Below are positions 36,054 to 46,625 of a stretch of 64,000 bases of DNA, piece after piece (the first letter of the stretch is position 1; each line of letters opens with the position of its first letter). The DNA is from Paenibacillus nuruki. Its GTDB lineage: Bacteria; Bacillota; Bacilli; Paenibacillales; Paenibacillaceae. The DNA lies in contig NZ_MDER01000002.1 of NCBI RefSeq assembly GCF_001721045.1, positions 62,001 to 126,000 on the forward strand. Reading direction: 5' to 3'. The notes under the pieces were generated by a model. The model saw only the letters and a program-made list of their open reading frames with translations. It was not told the DNA's origin and searched no databases. Position numbers and translations under genes: made by a program.

Positions 36054-37382
36054 TTAGTCTTGCTCTTCTTCATATTCTTCCTCAAACGTAGTCACTTCGA
36101 TTTCTTTGATATGACGATTTTCCATACGAGTCACCGTAAATTCATAATCTTCCACACGTACCGATTCACCTTCATGAATATTGAATTTCTGCGCCCAGAT
36201 CCAACCACCAATCGTATAGGCTTCACCCGCTTCAATATCTGTGCCTAGACGACGATTCACTTCATGAATCAATGCTAACGGTTGTAGACGATAATGCTTG
36301 TCACCTAGCTTATGAATAGCAGGCGTAGCCGCGGGTTCGATATCGGACTTGGACGGAATATCACCAACAATTTCCTCCAAAATATCTTCCAATGTCACCA
36401 TACCTGCTGTCCCACCATATTCATCTAGTAATACCGCCATATGAATATTTTGTTTTTGCATTTGTCCGAGCAATTCACGAGCAGGGACCGTCTCTATTAA
36501 TTGTAGTACTGGCTTGATAAAGGGAGCGATAGGATCTGTTGGTGTATGCGGATGACTAACAGCATCGCGCAAGACTTCTTTGACATTGAGCAAACCAATA
36601 ATTCGATCTTTATCTCCATCTAGAGCCACCGGAATAAGACTGTACGGTTCTTCTTTAACCAGCTCATAGAAGTCAGTCAACTGGGCTTCATGTCCAATAT
36701 ACTTCATCTCTGTACGTGGAACCATAATTTCACTACCGACTAATTCATCAAATTCAAATACATTATTCAAATAACGATATTCGGTCGGTGTAATATTTCC
36801 ACTTTTGAATCCTTCAGACAGAGCGAACCGCAATTCAGCTTCACTTTGCGCTGCATCTTGCTCAGAGATCGGCTTAACTCCGAATAAACCTGTAATCAGA
36901 CGTGCCGAACGACTTAACACCCAGTTAAACGGATATGTGATTCGGTAAAAGACCATCATCGGACGAGCAAAAAATAACGCCATCGGCTCTGCCAATTGAA
37001 TCGCAAACGATTTGGGAACCAGTTCGCCGATCAACACTTCGAAATAGGTCAATAATAAGAAAGCAATAATAAACGATATAATCGATTCCAATCCTGCTGG
37101 TACTTGTACCCAAACAAATACAGGATGCAGTAATTCTTCAATTGTCGATTCCCCTAACCAACCTAGTGCTAGCGAGGTTAATGTTGTCCCCAACTGACAA
37201 GCAGATAGAAATTCATCCAATTTAGAAATAATATTCTGGACAGCGACTGCATTTTTATTGCCTTCTTCAGCCAGTTGATTAATCTTAGAAATACGTACAC
37301 GAATAATCGAATATTCAGATGCTACAAAAAAGGCTGTTAATAAAATAAGCACAATAACCAATATCAAATTCAAAAATTCCAT
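36054..37382 (-). CDS. CNNM/HlyC-CorC family membrane protein with CBS pair
   Basis: 442 residues from the ATG at 37382, preceded by GGGGAG. An N-terminal CNNM (DUF21) membrane domain (about 1-190) has about four TM segments. Two CBS domains follow (about 200-330, EIMVPRTEMKYIG and MVTLEDILEEIVGDI), then the CorC_HlyC domain, ending in an acidic tail. Related proteins (e.g. MpfA) efflux magnesium; 'hemolysin' naming is historical. An earlier in-frame ATG (37463) lacks a ribosome site. Confidence 0.9.
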   Translation of the reverse strand: MEFLNLILVIVLILLTAFFVASEYSIIRVRISKINQLAEEGNKNAVAVQNIISKLDEFLSACQLGTTLTSLALGWLGESTIEELLHPVFVWVQVPAGLESIISFIIAFLLLTYFEVLIGELVPKSFAIQLAEPMALFFARPMMVFYRITYPFNWVLSRSARLITGLFGVKPISEQDAAQSEAELRFALSEGFKSGNITPTEYRYLNNVFEFDELVGSEIMVPRTEMKYIGHEAQLTDFYELVKEEPYSLIPVALDGDKDRIIGLLNVKEVLRDAVSHPHTPTDPIAPFIKPVLQLIETVPARELLGQMQKQNIHMAVLLDEYGGTAGMVTLEDILEEIVGDIPSKSDIEPAATPAIHKLGDKHYRLQPLALIHEVNRRLGTDIEAGEAYTIGGWIWAQKFNIHEGESVRVEDYEFTVTRMENRHIKEIEVTTFEEEYEEEQD

Positions 37383-37513
37383 ACCTTGCTCCCCTTTGTA
37401 TGATCTATCTATATATAAGATCAATGTATGTATACATGTAGACATATGAAGTATATTACCCATTTTTGCTAATTATGCTTTAGAAAATTCAAAAAAAGGC
37501 TAGATATCAAGCA

Positions 37514-37560
37514 CAAAAAAAGCGATCAGCATCCTATGTAGGGGCTAATCGCTTTTTTTT
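37514..37560. terminator. bidirectional terminator
   Basis: AGCGATCAGC/GCTAATCGCT stem (37521-37530, 37543-37552) with A-run before and T8 after. It terminates the gene at 37592 on the minus strand. Confidence 0.8.
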
Positions 37561-37591
37561 GTACTTTTCCTTTGGCACATCGTACGATATG

Positions 37592-38098
37592 TTATTTTAC
37601 TTTATGCTTCCGATCTACTAACAACCATGCTCCACCTAATAGAAAAGCCAGTGCGATTAAAGGTTGTACAAATACCACATGATGCAACATCGAATCTAAA
37701 GAGAATACAGCCAAAAACAACAATCCCAATACCGTTAAAATATTAATCGGAATCAACAACCATTTGTTACGCGAACCTAACCAGTAAAATTCAAATAATC
37801 CTACTGCTACTGCCAGTATGTAACCCGGCCATACGACTGACCATAGATCAAATAATGCAGCAATCTGACTCACTACACCTGCTCCAAGTAAAATACCTCC
37901 TGGAATTAACAACCCTGTCTTTTTCGATTCCAAAAGCGAAAAGTGTAACCAATGAAAAAATAGCCCTAACGGAATCACAAATAGTGTTGGCCAAAATGTA
38001 GCAAAAATCGTACCTACTCCTGTCGATCCACCTGGATTCAAAAATAAATATACTCCTAATAACAACAATACTGGTGCAAGAACAGCCCGTTTAATCAT
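37592..38098 (-). CDS. membrane protein with five to six TM helices (LiaI/LiaF-like region)
   Basis: 168 residues from MIKRAVLAP (38098); the longer in-frame start has no ribosome site. Nearly the whole chain is hydrophobic: helices at about 6-22, 28-46, 60-78, 85-102, 112-130 and 140-158, with a basic C-terminus (DRKHKVK). The initial LLLLGVYLFLNPGG...FWPTLFVIPLG resembles the LiaI-LiaF-like/DUF5668 pattern. Role unknown. Confidence 0.7.
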   Translation of the reverse strand: MIKRAVLAPVLLLLGVYLFLNPGGSTGVGTIFATFWPTLFVIPLGLFFHWLHFSLLESKKTGLLIPGGILLGAGVVSQIAALFDLWSVVWPGYILAVAVGLFEFYWLGSRNKWLLIPINILTVLGLLFLAVFSLDSMLHHVVFVQPLIALAFLLGGAWLLVDRKHKVK

Positions 38099-38223
38099 AA
38101 TCCTTACACACCCCTTTTCTATACCTTTTTTCTTAATTACACTGTAGCATATCTTGATCAGCAACTCATCAGTCTATAGAAGAAAAAGACCCTAGACTAA
38201 AGTCGTAGTTGACTACTCTAAAT

Positions 38224-38258
38224 ACAAAAAAAGACTCCCCCTATAAAGGAAGAGTCTT
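38224..38258 (-). terminator. terminator of glpD
   Basis: AAGACTC...GAGTCTT (38231-38237, 38252-38258) plus two further G/C pairs, with A-run reading as T on the minus strand. Confidence 0.75.
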
Positions 38259-38289
38259 GGATTAGAGAACATTTATATTTCAATCCATT

Positions 38290-39978
38290 TTAAACAGCAA
38301 ATTCGCTTTTAGTTGGAGCATCTGAAGGCACTACAGCATCATGTAAATGACCTTCTAGTTCATCTGTATAACGACGTTTTTGATCAGCTGTCCAGTTGAA
38401 GCGTCTAGACATATACTCGATCACAGGTTGTTTCCATTCATGTACCCAGTTGATATTGAAGAACAATGCGCCTGTACGACGGATAAAGAAATCGACAGGT
38501 TTTACAGTCATTTCTTCTTGAATCGCATAAGCAATACGTGCGCGAATATCTGCTGGTAATCCTAGCTCATCTGCAATCGGATCGGCTTGACGTACCAGAT
38601 CAAATAATTTACTTACATTTGATCCGTAGAATCCTGCTAAATATTCAGCTTGTTCATGTGTTAAGCCTGCTTGTCTACCTTTATCCCCTTGTTGCAAAAT
38701 AAAAGCAGGTAAGTTAGCGGAACCACCAACATCGCCACCAGACATCGCCATGTGTTTGGTCTGACAAGCTTTGAACTTTTTGCCTTGCTCTTTACCGATC
38801 AATTCAGCAGCTAGATCGATAACCATTTCAGCCATTTTACGATATCCGGTCAATTTACCACCTGCGATGGTGATCAATCCACTTGCCGATTGCCATACTT
38901 CATCTTTACGCGAAATTTCAGAAGGATCTTTACCTTCTTCATAGATCAGTGGACGTACACCTGCCCAGCTTGATTCGACATCAGCCGCTGTTACTTTAAC
39001 TGTTGGGAACATATAGTTGATCGCTTTCAATACATAATCACGATCTTCCAGTGTCATTTGCGGATGAATAGGATCTGCTTTGTAGACCGTATCGGTTGTT
39101 CCTACATACGTTTTGCCATCTCTAGGAATCGCAAATACCATCCGACCATCTGGTGTATCAAAATACACAGCTTGTTCCAGTGGGAAACGCTCATGATCGA
39201 TCACCAAATGAATTCCTTTCGTCATTTGTAACACTTTACCTTTTTTGGATTTATCCAATTGGCGAAGCGTATCCACCCATGGACCTGCTGCATTAATCAC
39301 TTTACGTGCGAAAATGCTATATTCTTGACCGCTGATCGTATCGGTGACTTTAACACCTTTCAGCTTGCCATTTTCATAAATAAATTCAGAAGCTTTGGTA
39401 TAGTTAGCTGCATAAGCACCACGTTTTACCGCTTCTTTGATCACTTCGATCGTTAAGCGAGCATCATCGGTACGGTATTCTACATAATAACCGCCACCTT
39501 GCAGACCGTCTTTTTTGATCAATGGCTCTTTACCCATTGTTTCTTTGACACTCAACATTTTGCGACGTTCATTTCTTTTGACGCCTGCTAAGTAATCGTA
39601 TATACGTAGACCGATCGAAGTACTGAAGCTACCGAATGTTCCGCCTTTGTGGAAAGGAAGAAGCATCCATTCCGGTGTAGTGACATGCGGGCCATTTTCA
39701 TAAACGACTGCACGTTCTTTACCCACTTCAGCTACCATTTTCACTTCAAATTGCTTCAAATAACGCAATCCACCGTGCACTAATTTGGTAGAACGGCTGG
39801 ATGTACCTGCTGCATAATCTTGCATTTCGACTAGACCTGTTGTCATACCGCGTGTGACCGCATCTAGTGCAATTCCTGATCCAGTGATTCCGCCACCGAT
39901 AACCAATACATCTAGTACTTCACTACTCATATGCTCCAAAGCATTTGCTCTATTTTGTGCCGAAAATGTTGTATTCAT
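38290..39978 (-). CDS. glpD: aerobic glycerol-3-phosphate dehydrogenase
   Basis: 562 residues from the ATG at 39978, preceded by AAGGAGG. FAD-binding VLVIGGGITGSGIALDA, then SRSTKLVHGGLRYLKQFE, YRTDDARL, and GKLTGYRKMAE are all GlpD signatures. It oxidises glycerol 3-phosphate to DHAP and passes electrons to menaquinone, hence ultimately to the quinol oxidase also found in this window. It is preceded by its own antiterminator leader (40036-40102), and lies one gene away from glpFK. Confidence 0.96.
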   Translation of the reverse strand: MNTTFSAQNRANALEHMSSEVLDVLVIGGGITGSGIALDAVTRGMTTGLVEMQDYAAGTSSRSTKLVHGGLRYLKQFEVKMVAEVGKERAVVYENGPHVTTPEWMLLPFHKGGTFGSFSTSIGLRIYDYLAGVKRNERRKMLSVKETMGKEPLIKKDGLQGGGYYVEYRTDDARLTIEVIKEAVKRGAYAANYTKASEFIYENGKLKGVKVTDTISGQEYSIFARKVINAAGPWVDTLRQLDKSKKGKVLQMTKGIHLVIDHERFPLEQAVYFDTPDGRMVFAIPRDGKTYVGTTDTVYKADPIHPQMTLEDRDYVLKAINYMFPTVKVTAADVESSWAGVRPLIYEEGKDPSEISRKDEVWQSASGLITIAGGKLTGYRKMAEMVIDLAAELIGKEQGKKFKACQTKHMAMSGGDVGGSANLPAFILQQGDKGRQAGLTHEQAEYLAGFYGSNVSKLFDLVRQADPIADELGLPADIRARIAYAIQEEMTVKPVDFFIRRTGALFFNINWVHEWKQPVIEYMSRRFNWTADQKRRYTDELEGHLHDAVVPSDAPTKSEFAV

Positions 39979-40035
39979 TTTTACGTCCTCCTTATTTTTA
40001 ACGCTGTACATGGTTTATTTTACCAATCATAAGCA

Positions 40036-40102
40036 ATAAAAAAGAGACCACGAATAATTACACTAAAACGGCTACTATCTACCGCGTGTACTCGTGGTCT
40101 CT
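40036..40102 (-). promoter_or_regulatory. glpD leader terminator, candidate GlpP antitermination site
   Basis: AGAGACCACGA (40043-40053) pairs perfectly with TCGTGGTCTCT (40092-40102), followed by a T-run on the minus strand and located between promoter and glpD start. The hairpin is built like the one in front of glpF, and the shared 12-mer ATTATTAACTTG (40121-40132, plus strand) is upstream. Confidence 0.8.
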
Positions 40103-40140
40103 CCAAAGTCTCATGACGTTATTATTAACTTGTTAACTCT

Positions 40141-40169
40141 ATTGTACCATAGATGCTTTAGGGTAGCAA
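40141..40169 (-). promoter_or_regulatory. sigma-A promoter of glpD
   Basis: On the minus strand -35 TTGCTA and -10 TACAAT are 17 bases apart. Transcription would begin about 7 bases after the -10, at the start of the shared leader sequence. Confidence 0.65.
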
Positions 40170-40204
40170 AGAATTTAGACAATTTTTTAGACATTTTGAG
40201 CGAT

Positions 40205-41182
40205 CTATTGGGATTGAGTTAAGCTTTTCACAATATAATCAAACTGTGCATTCATTGAAATAGGATCGTTGAAATAATAGGCGACCGGATCAATTCGGTA
40301 CACATGATTGCTTTTCACAGCCGGCAAGTCTTTCCATAGGCTACTGTTGTATACGGTGTTCCCGTCTTTATCATCATCTCCACCCCATGGTGAAGTGAAA
40401 ATATAATCGCCTGCAAAATCAGGTAGATTTTCTAAAGAAATACTCGCAAAACCTGCACCGCTATCGATTCCTTCTTTTTGCATCATTGGTGTAGCTTTGA
40501 GACCTAGTGCTCCATAGATAATTTCTCCACCACGACCATAGGTATCACCCATAGCATAGATGCCTTTTGCATATGGCTGAAGAATAGAAATGGTTTTGTC
40601 ACCTACAGCCGCTTGTACTTTAGGTTTGGCTTCCTTAATTTTAGATTCCCATGTTGCTGCTAAGTCTTTGGCTTTATCTTCTGTACCTGTCATTTTGCCG
40701 ATTTCTTGTAATTGCTCTTGATACGTATATTGACCATACTTAATCGCTACTGTAGGTGCAATTTGCTGATATTTTTCTATATTCGCATCATTATCCCAGA
40801 CGACAATCAAGTCTGGATCCAGGGCTAATATTTTTTCTACATCTGGCTTATCGCCAAGATTAGTGACACCTTCTGTTGACTCTTTCAAAAATGTACTTTG
40901 AAAAACATAATCGATCGTTGCAATAGGCTTAATCCCTAGCGCATATAAATACCCATAATAACTATCTGCAAGTACTACAGCACGCTGAGGATGGTTAGGA
41001 ACCTTAACTTCTCCATTTGCCGCTTGATATGTAATGGTGGAATCAGTCACTGGTGCAGGTGTATCTGTTGATGTTGGTGCAGATGTCGAAGCTGTTGGTG
41101 TTGTACTTTGACCACAAGCTACTAGAATTGCCACACAGAGAATTGTGGTGAAGATCATACCGAATGTTTTGAAAATAGACAT
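40205..41182 (-). CDS. iron-siderophore ABC transporter substrate-binding lipoprotein
   Basis: 325 residues. A signal peptide ends in a lipobox (ILVAC|GQS), then a Thr/Ser/Pro linker (residues about 25-50), then a FhuD/BtuF-like helical-backbone binding fold (NHPQRAVVLADSYYGYLYALG, LDPDLIVVWDND). A Fur box lies about 45 bases upstream. No permease or ATPase is adjacent; it is an orphan receptor placed between glpK and glpD. Confidence 0.88.
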   Translation of the reverse strand: MSIFKTFGMIFTTILCVAILVACGQSTTPTASTSAPTSTDTPAPVTDSTITYQAANGEVKVPNHPQRAVVLADSYYGYLYALGIKPIATIDYVFQSTFLKESTEGVTNLGDKPDVEKILALDPDLIVVWDNDANIEKYQQIAPTVAIKYGQYTYQEQLQEIGKMTGTEDKAKDLAATWESKIKEAKPKVQAAVGDKTISILQPYAKGIYAMGDTYGRGGEIIYGALGLKATPMMQKEGIDSGAGFASISLENLPDFAGDYIFTSPWGGDDDKDGNTVYNSSLWKDLPAVKSNHVYRIDPVAYYFNDPISMNAQFDYIVKSLTQSQ

Positions 41183-41226
41183 GCTCTATAACCGCCTTTT
41201 ATTTATAGTATATGATTCTTTCAAAT

Positions 41227-41245
41227 GATAAAGATTATCATTATC
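41227..41245. promoter_or_regulatory. Fur box before the siderophore-binding gene
   Basis: GATAAAGATTATCATTATC matches the 19-bp Fur consensus GATAATGATAATCATTATC at 17 positions. Confidence 0.78.
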
Positions 41246-41303
41246 ATTTGAAATGTTAGCATATTATAAATGGTATTGCATTAACTTTTTGAAAATAGGC
41301 AGA

Positions 41304-41336
41304 GCAAAACCCCTTCTCTTACTGCGAGAAAGGGTT
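41304..41336 (-). terminator. terminator of glpK
   Basis: AACCCCTTCTC/GAGAAAGGGTT (41308-41318, 41326-41336), weak T-run on the minus strand. Confidence 0.6.
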
Positions 41337-41364
41337 CTACTTTAGAGCTATAAAAATGGATCGT

Positions 41365-42900
<1,536 letters not shown>

Positions 42901-42905
42901 TTAAT

Positions 42906-43727
42906 TTAAGCTGTTGCTTTGTGAGAAACAGAATCTTGTGTTTTGCGACCTGAACGATGAGCGACAAATAAACAAACAGCCGTCACCACTAACAGCACCC
43001 ATAATATCGGTGTGCTTTGACCCTGGAATACATTTTTGTAAAATAAGCCGCCAATTGAACCGCCTAACAATGGGCCGATAAATGGAACCCAAGCATATCT
43101 CCAATTGGAAGGTCCTTTGCCTGCAATCGGTAATAAAGTATGCATCAGACGAGGTCCGAGATCACGCGCTGGATTAATCGCATATCCGGTTGTTCCTCCA
43201 AGCGATAAGCCGATACTAACGACTAATAAACCTACAATTAATGGATGAACACCTTCTGTAAATTGATTTGCACCCATAGATAACAATACCATGACAAAAA
43301 TAAATGTACCGATAATTTCACTCAACATATTTCCCACAGGATGCTTAATCGCTGGAGACGTTGAAAATACGCCTAATTTGGTAGCCGCATCTGGAGTTGC
43401 TTTCCAGTGTGGTAAGTATTGTAAGTAGACCAGCAATGCACCTGCCATCGCTCCGATCATCTGTGCCAAAATATACGATGGAACTTGACTCCATGCAAAA
43501 TCGCCATTAAACGCAAGTGCTAAAGTTACAGCTGGATTCAAGTGTGCGCCACTAATATCGCCTACGGCATACACCGCCATTCCAACTCCAAGACCCCAAC
43601 CTGCAGTGATAACCATCCAGCCTGAACTTTCTGCAAATGATCCTTTTAAAGCAACACCTGCAGAAACGCCAGCACCTAATGCAATAAGAATCATGGTTCC
43701 TACTAATTCAGCTATAAATGGTGACAT
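42906..43727 (-). CDS. glpF: glycerol uptake facilitator (aquaglyceroporin)
   Basis: 273 residues from the ATG at 43727, preceded by GGAGGG. It has six TM segments and the two half-helix motifs HLNPAVTL and AINPARDLGPR; the Asp after the second motif (PARD) is typical of glycerol facilitators. Passive entry of glycerol for GlpK. First gene after the antiterminator leader. Confidence 0.95.
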   Translation of the reverse strand: MSPFIAELVGTMILIALGAGVSAGVALKGSFAESSGWMVITAGWGLGVGMAVYAVGDISGAHLNPAVTLALAFNGDFAWSQVPSYILAQMIGAMAGALLVYLQYLPHWKATPDAATKLGVFSTSPAIKHPVGNMLSEIIGTFIFVMVLLSMGANQFTEGVHPLIVGLLVVSIGLSLGGTTGYAINPARDLGPRLMHTLLPIAGKGPSNWRYAWVPFIGPLLGGSIGGLFYKNVFQGQSTPILWVLLVVTAVCLFVAHRSGRKTQDSVSHKATA

Positions 43728-43777
43728 TAAATTCCCTCCATTCAAAGTAGCAAGTTATTTCAACCGATAGACAACAG

Positions 43778-43828
43778 AAAAAGCCACTGCAAACCACCCC
43801 ATTAGGTACAGGGGGTCTTTGCGTGGCT
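43778..43828 (-). promoter_or_regulatory. glpF leader terminator, candidate GlpP antitermination site
   Basis: AGCCACTGCAAACCACCCC (43782-43800) pairs with GGGGGTCTTTGCGTGGCT (43811-43828) with small bulges, followed by CTTTTTC on the minus strand. It stops transcription unless GlpP bound to glycerol 3-phosphate intervenes, as in B. subtilis. The upper strand shares the 12-mer ATTATTAACTTG (43846-43857) with the glpD leader. Confidence 0.82.
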
Positions 43829-43865
43829 CTCCGGTTCTCCGTCACATTATTAACTTGATAAGTTC

Positions 43866-43894
43866 ATCATATCGTAACATGTAAGCGGTGTCAA
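43866..43894 (-). promoter_or_regulatory. sigma-A promoter of glpF
   Basis: On the minus strand -35 TTGACA, 17-base spacer, -10 TATGAT: a near-consensus promoter. The predicted start (about 43859) falls at the beginning of the shared leader element. Confidence 0.8.
43880..43893. promoter_or_regulatory. cre site overlapping the glpF promoter
   Basis: TGTAAGCGGTGTCA satisfies every position of the cre consensus TGWAANCGNTNWCA and covers the -35/spacer, so CcpA should repress glpFK when preferred sugars are present. Confidence 0.75.
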
Positions 43895-43932
43895 CATGAC
43901 AATTTTCATGTGATCTTCATGATTGGTGTTTT

Positions 43933-44493
43933 TCACTTGTCTGTACGGTAGTGAGCAAACAGATGATCGTTAGATGTCGTCACCGCTGTAGCACCTGCCG
44001 CAAGCGCCTGTTCTACATCATCAGCAGTCCGAATTAAGCCTCCTGCAAAAACAGGGATATTCGCCCGTTCAATCACTTCTTTAATCATATGTGGCACTAC
44101 ACCCGGCAACACTTCGATATAATCAGGTTGCGTTTTTTGCAGTAGAGCATAACTTTTTTCTAATGCGATTGTATCCAGCATAAATACACGCTGAATCGCA
44201 ATTACCCCTTTTTGCTTGGCTTTCAAAATCATATTACCACGCGTAGAAATAATCCCATGAGGCTTAATTTCCTGACATAAGTATTCTGCGGCATATTCAT
44301 CGTTTTTAAGCCCGTGTACCAGATCGGCATGCAAAAACATTTTCTTCTGATGTTGATTTGCCATTTTATAAATATTTTTGAGTTGTGCAATATGAGTATC
44401 CAAAAACACACCATATTCATACGAACTGGATAAGATTTGTTCGAATTGCTTCATACTTTTGGCTGCTGGCAAAATCGCCTGACCGTGAAACAT
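43933..44493 (-). CDS. glpP: glycerol-3-phosphate responsive antiterminator
   Basis: 186 residues, the typical GlpP length. TIM-barrel type GlpP signature: FLDTHIAQLKNIYKMANQ, HADLVHGLKNDEYAAEYLCQ, ISTRGNMILKAKQKG, and the phosphate-binding PVFAGGLI with A-A-G-A-T-A-V-T-T-S. It binds the leader RNAs of glpFK and glpD when glycerol 3-phosphate is present. It is located directly upstream of the glpF leader. Confidence 0.94.
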   Translation of the reverse strand: MFHGQAILPAAKSMKQFEQILSSSYEYGVFLDTHIAQLKNIYKMANQHQKKMFLHADLVHGLKNDEYAAEYLCQEIKPHGIISTRGNMILKAKQKGVIAIQRVFMLDTIALEKSYALLQKTQPDYIEVLPGVVPHMIKEVIERANIPVFAGGLIRTADDVEQALAAGATAVTTSNDHLFAHYRTDK

Positions 44494-44530
44494 CGTTAAT
44501 CACTCTTTTCTCCATAATAAGTGCTTTCTG

Positions 44531-45142
44531 TTACATCTCAATATCTATATCCATTCGTCTAATCACTGTACGAGCACACTCTATATTAACCCATTTACTT
44601 ACAATATGTAATGCCAAATGAATCCCTGCGGAGATGCCTGCGGAGGTCATAATCGATCCTTGATCTATAAATTTCACACCTGATTTGACGATTACTTCAG
44701 GATAATCTTGTTGTAACCGATCAAGATCCATCCAGTGTGTGGTGGCTTCCCGTCCATCCAATAATCCCGCTTCTGCTAACACCAATGCGCCTGTACAGAT
44801 AGAAGCTAGTACCTTGACCTGAGTGGCTTGTGTACGAATCCACTCGATAATCACTGGATCATGAATAATGATCTCTTCCGCCCCATACCCGCCCGGAATA
44901 ATCAAAATATCAAGTATTGGCATATCTTGAATCGCATAGTCAGGTTGTACTTTTAATCCATTACGAGCGCTGATAAGTTCACCATCTGGAGATAACGTAT
45001 GGACTTGAAATAATTTCTGCTTATCCACAGTCTCAGCAAGCGAAAATACTTCAAATGGTCCTGCAAAATCCATCACTTCTACTTCATCAAATAACAAAAT
45101 ACCGACTTGATAACGCTGAGCAATATCATTGTTTGTAGGCAT
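44531..45142 (-). CDS. DJ-1/PfpI family protein (GlxA-type)
   Basis: 203 residues. VGILLFDEVEVMDFAGPFEVFS, the nucleophile elbow ASICTGALVLAEAGLLDG (Cys) and ATTHWMDL are features of the GATase1 DJ-1/PfpI superfamily, close to isonitrile-hydratase-like members and the N-terminal domain of GlxA regulators. No DNA-binding domain is attached, so an enzyme or stress protein. It is 37 bases upstream of glpP and divergent from the BASS transporter. Confidence 0.85.
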   Translation of the reverse strand: MPTNNDIAQRYQVGILLFDEVEVMDFAGPFEVFSLAETVDKQKLFQVHTLSPDGELISARNGLKVQPDYAIQDMPILDILIIPGGYGAEEIIIHDPVIIEWIRTQATQVKVLASICTGALVLAEAGLLDGREATTHWMDLDRLQQDYPEVIVKSGVKFIDQGSIMTSAGISAGIHLALHIVSKWVNIECARTVIRRMDIDIEM

Positions 45143-45421
45143 ATTTGACTCTCCTTTTTATCAAATGAAATAGACAGTTATCACGATTACTCTGATGGTG
45201 ATGAGGTTACGAGTTGGCTTTTATGTATCTATCATGCCTTATATGTGAAATAAAAAACAATAGCCATGTAAAATCTTTTATAGTAAAATTTGCATACTTT
45301 AGTTTTTACGCATTAAAGCGTTGGTGGAGAATAATATAATTAAGGTGCTATCTACCTGAATATTATTGTCGAGACAATCAACGTTGGATGAACTATATTA
45401 CGTAGAATAGGAGATCACATC
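45143..45421. other. 279-base divergent intergenic region
   Basis: It contains the promoters of the DJ-1/PfpI gene and the BASS transporter. I found no convincing operator or RNA element in it. Confidence 0.5.
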
Positions 45422-46384
45422 ATGAATGCTGTTGCCAAAGTAAGTAAGTTTGTAGGGGATACCTTTTCGATCTGGGTAATATTGTTTGCTTTACTTGGAT
45501 TTTTTATGCCCACTTTATTTACCGGTTTGAAAGGACAGATTTCGTTATTGCTTGGAATTGTGATGTTTGGTATGGGGTTAACATTATCTTCCGCTGACTT
45601 CCGCGAAGTTTTTCGCCGTCCACTGGATGTAGCGCTCGGGGTAGTTGGACACTATATTATTATGCCTTTACTTGCGTATGGTCTAGCGATTGCGTTACAA
45701 CTTCCACCGGATATTGCTGTAGGTGTTATTCTAGTCGGTTGTTGTCCAAGTGGAACATCTTCTAATGTGATGACTTTTCTATCTAAAGGAGATGTAGCGC
45801 TTGGGGTATCTATTGCTTCTGTATCGACTTTGATTGCTCCACTAGCTACACCTGCGATGATCTCATTACTTGCTGGACAATGGATGGATATCAGTGCGAG
45901 CAGTCTTATTCTTGATATTCTTAAAGTGGTTATCGTTCCGATTGTACTGGGTGTAATCGTAAAATCATTATTTCGCAAACAAGCTGAAGCAGCTACCGTG
46001 GCGTTGCCTTTTGTATCTACACTCGCAATCGTACTGATTGTCTCGATAGTGGTCGGTTTAAATCGTGACAAAATCGTAGAAACAGGATTATTGATTTTCC
46101 TAGTAGTGATTTTACATAATGGGCTAGGATATCTGCTTGGTTATTTATTTGCCAAAGCGATCCGTATGAATCCTGCTCAACGTAAAGCGATCGTTTTTGA
46201 GACTGGTATGCAAAATTCAGGGCTAGGTGCAAGTCTTGCCGCAGCTCACTTTAATCCTTTAGCGGCTGTTCCAAGCGCAATCTTCAGTGTATGGCATAAT
46301 ATTTCCGGATCATTGTTAGCCACATGGTTTGCACGTCGCGCTGCTAAAGAAGAGCAACAGACAACCGATTGGATTAAGAAATAA
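45422..46384 (+). CDS. bile acid:sodium symporter family transporter (BASS, YocS-like)
   Basis: 320 residues with about nine to ten TM helices. Family motifs GCCPSGTSSNVMTFLSKGDVALG (the crossing helix region) and ETGMQNSGLGASLA are present. In bacteria such proteins carry keto acids such as ketopantoate, or bile-acid-like anions, with sodium. Substrate unresolved. Alone on this strand before the MarR gene. Confidence 0.9.
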   Translation: MNAVAKVSKFVGDTFSIWVILFALLGFFMPTLFTGLKGQISLLLGIVMFGMGLTLSSADFREVFRRPLDVALGVVGHYIIMPLLAYGLAIALQLPPDIAVGVILVGCCPSGTSSNVMTFLSKGDVALGVSIASVSTLIAPLATPAMISLLAGQWMDISASSLILDILKVVIVPIVLGVIVKSLFRKQAEAATVALPFVSTLAIVLIVSIVVGLNRDKIVETGLLIFLVVILHNGLGYLLGYLFAKAIRMNPAQRKAIVFETGMQNSGLGASLAAAHFNPLAAVPSAIFSVWHNISGSLLATWFARRAAKEEQQTTDWIKK

Positions 46385-46488
46385 TAACAGCTAAAAAATG
46401 ATCTTGTTCCCTTCTGGAGATGGCGTTTACATATGCGCCTCTTCAGGTTTGGGGATGCTAAGAAGTAGGATATTCAAAAATATTTAGC

Positions 46489-46517
46489 TTGTCAAAAGAA
46501 TAAATTTGAATTATTAT
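46489..46517 (+). promoter_or_regulatory. candidate promoter of the MarR gene
   Basis: -35 TTGTCA (46489-46494), 17-base spacer, -10 TATTAT (46512-46517). The operator at 46579 would then lie in the 5' leader. Confidence 0.45.
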
Positions 46518-46578
46518 AACGTAGCTAAAGGAATCACAATCCTATTCTAAAAGTCGTTCTATATTTTTTTATCAAATG

Positions 46579-46593
46579 GTTAGCCGGCTTACT
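46579..46593. promoter_or_regulatory. operator copy 1 before the MarR gene
   Basis: GTTAGCCGGCTTACT: a near-palindrome with a perfect AGCCGGCT core. The identical 15 bases recur at 47328-47342. Confidence 0.7.
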
Positions 46594-46625
46594 AAAAAAA
46601 TAAACAATGAAGGAGTTTGGTATTT

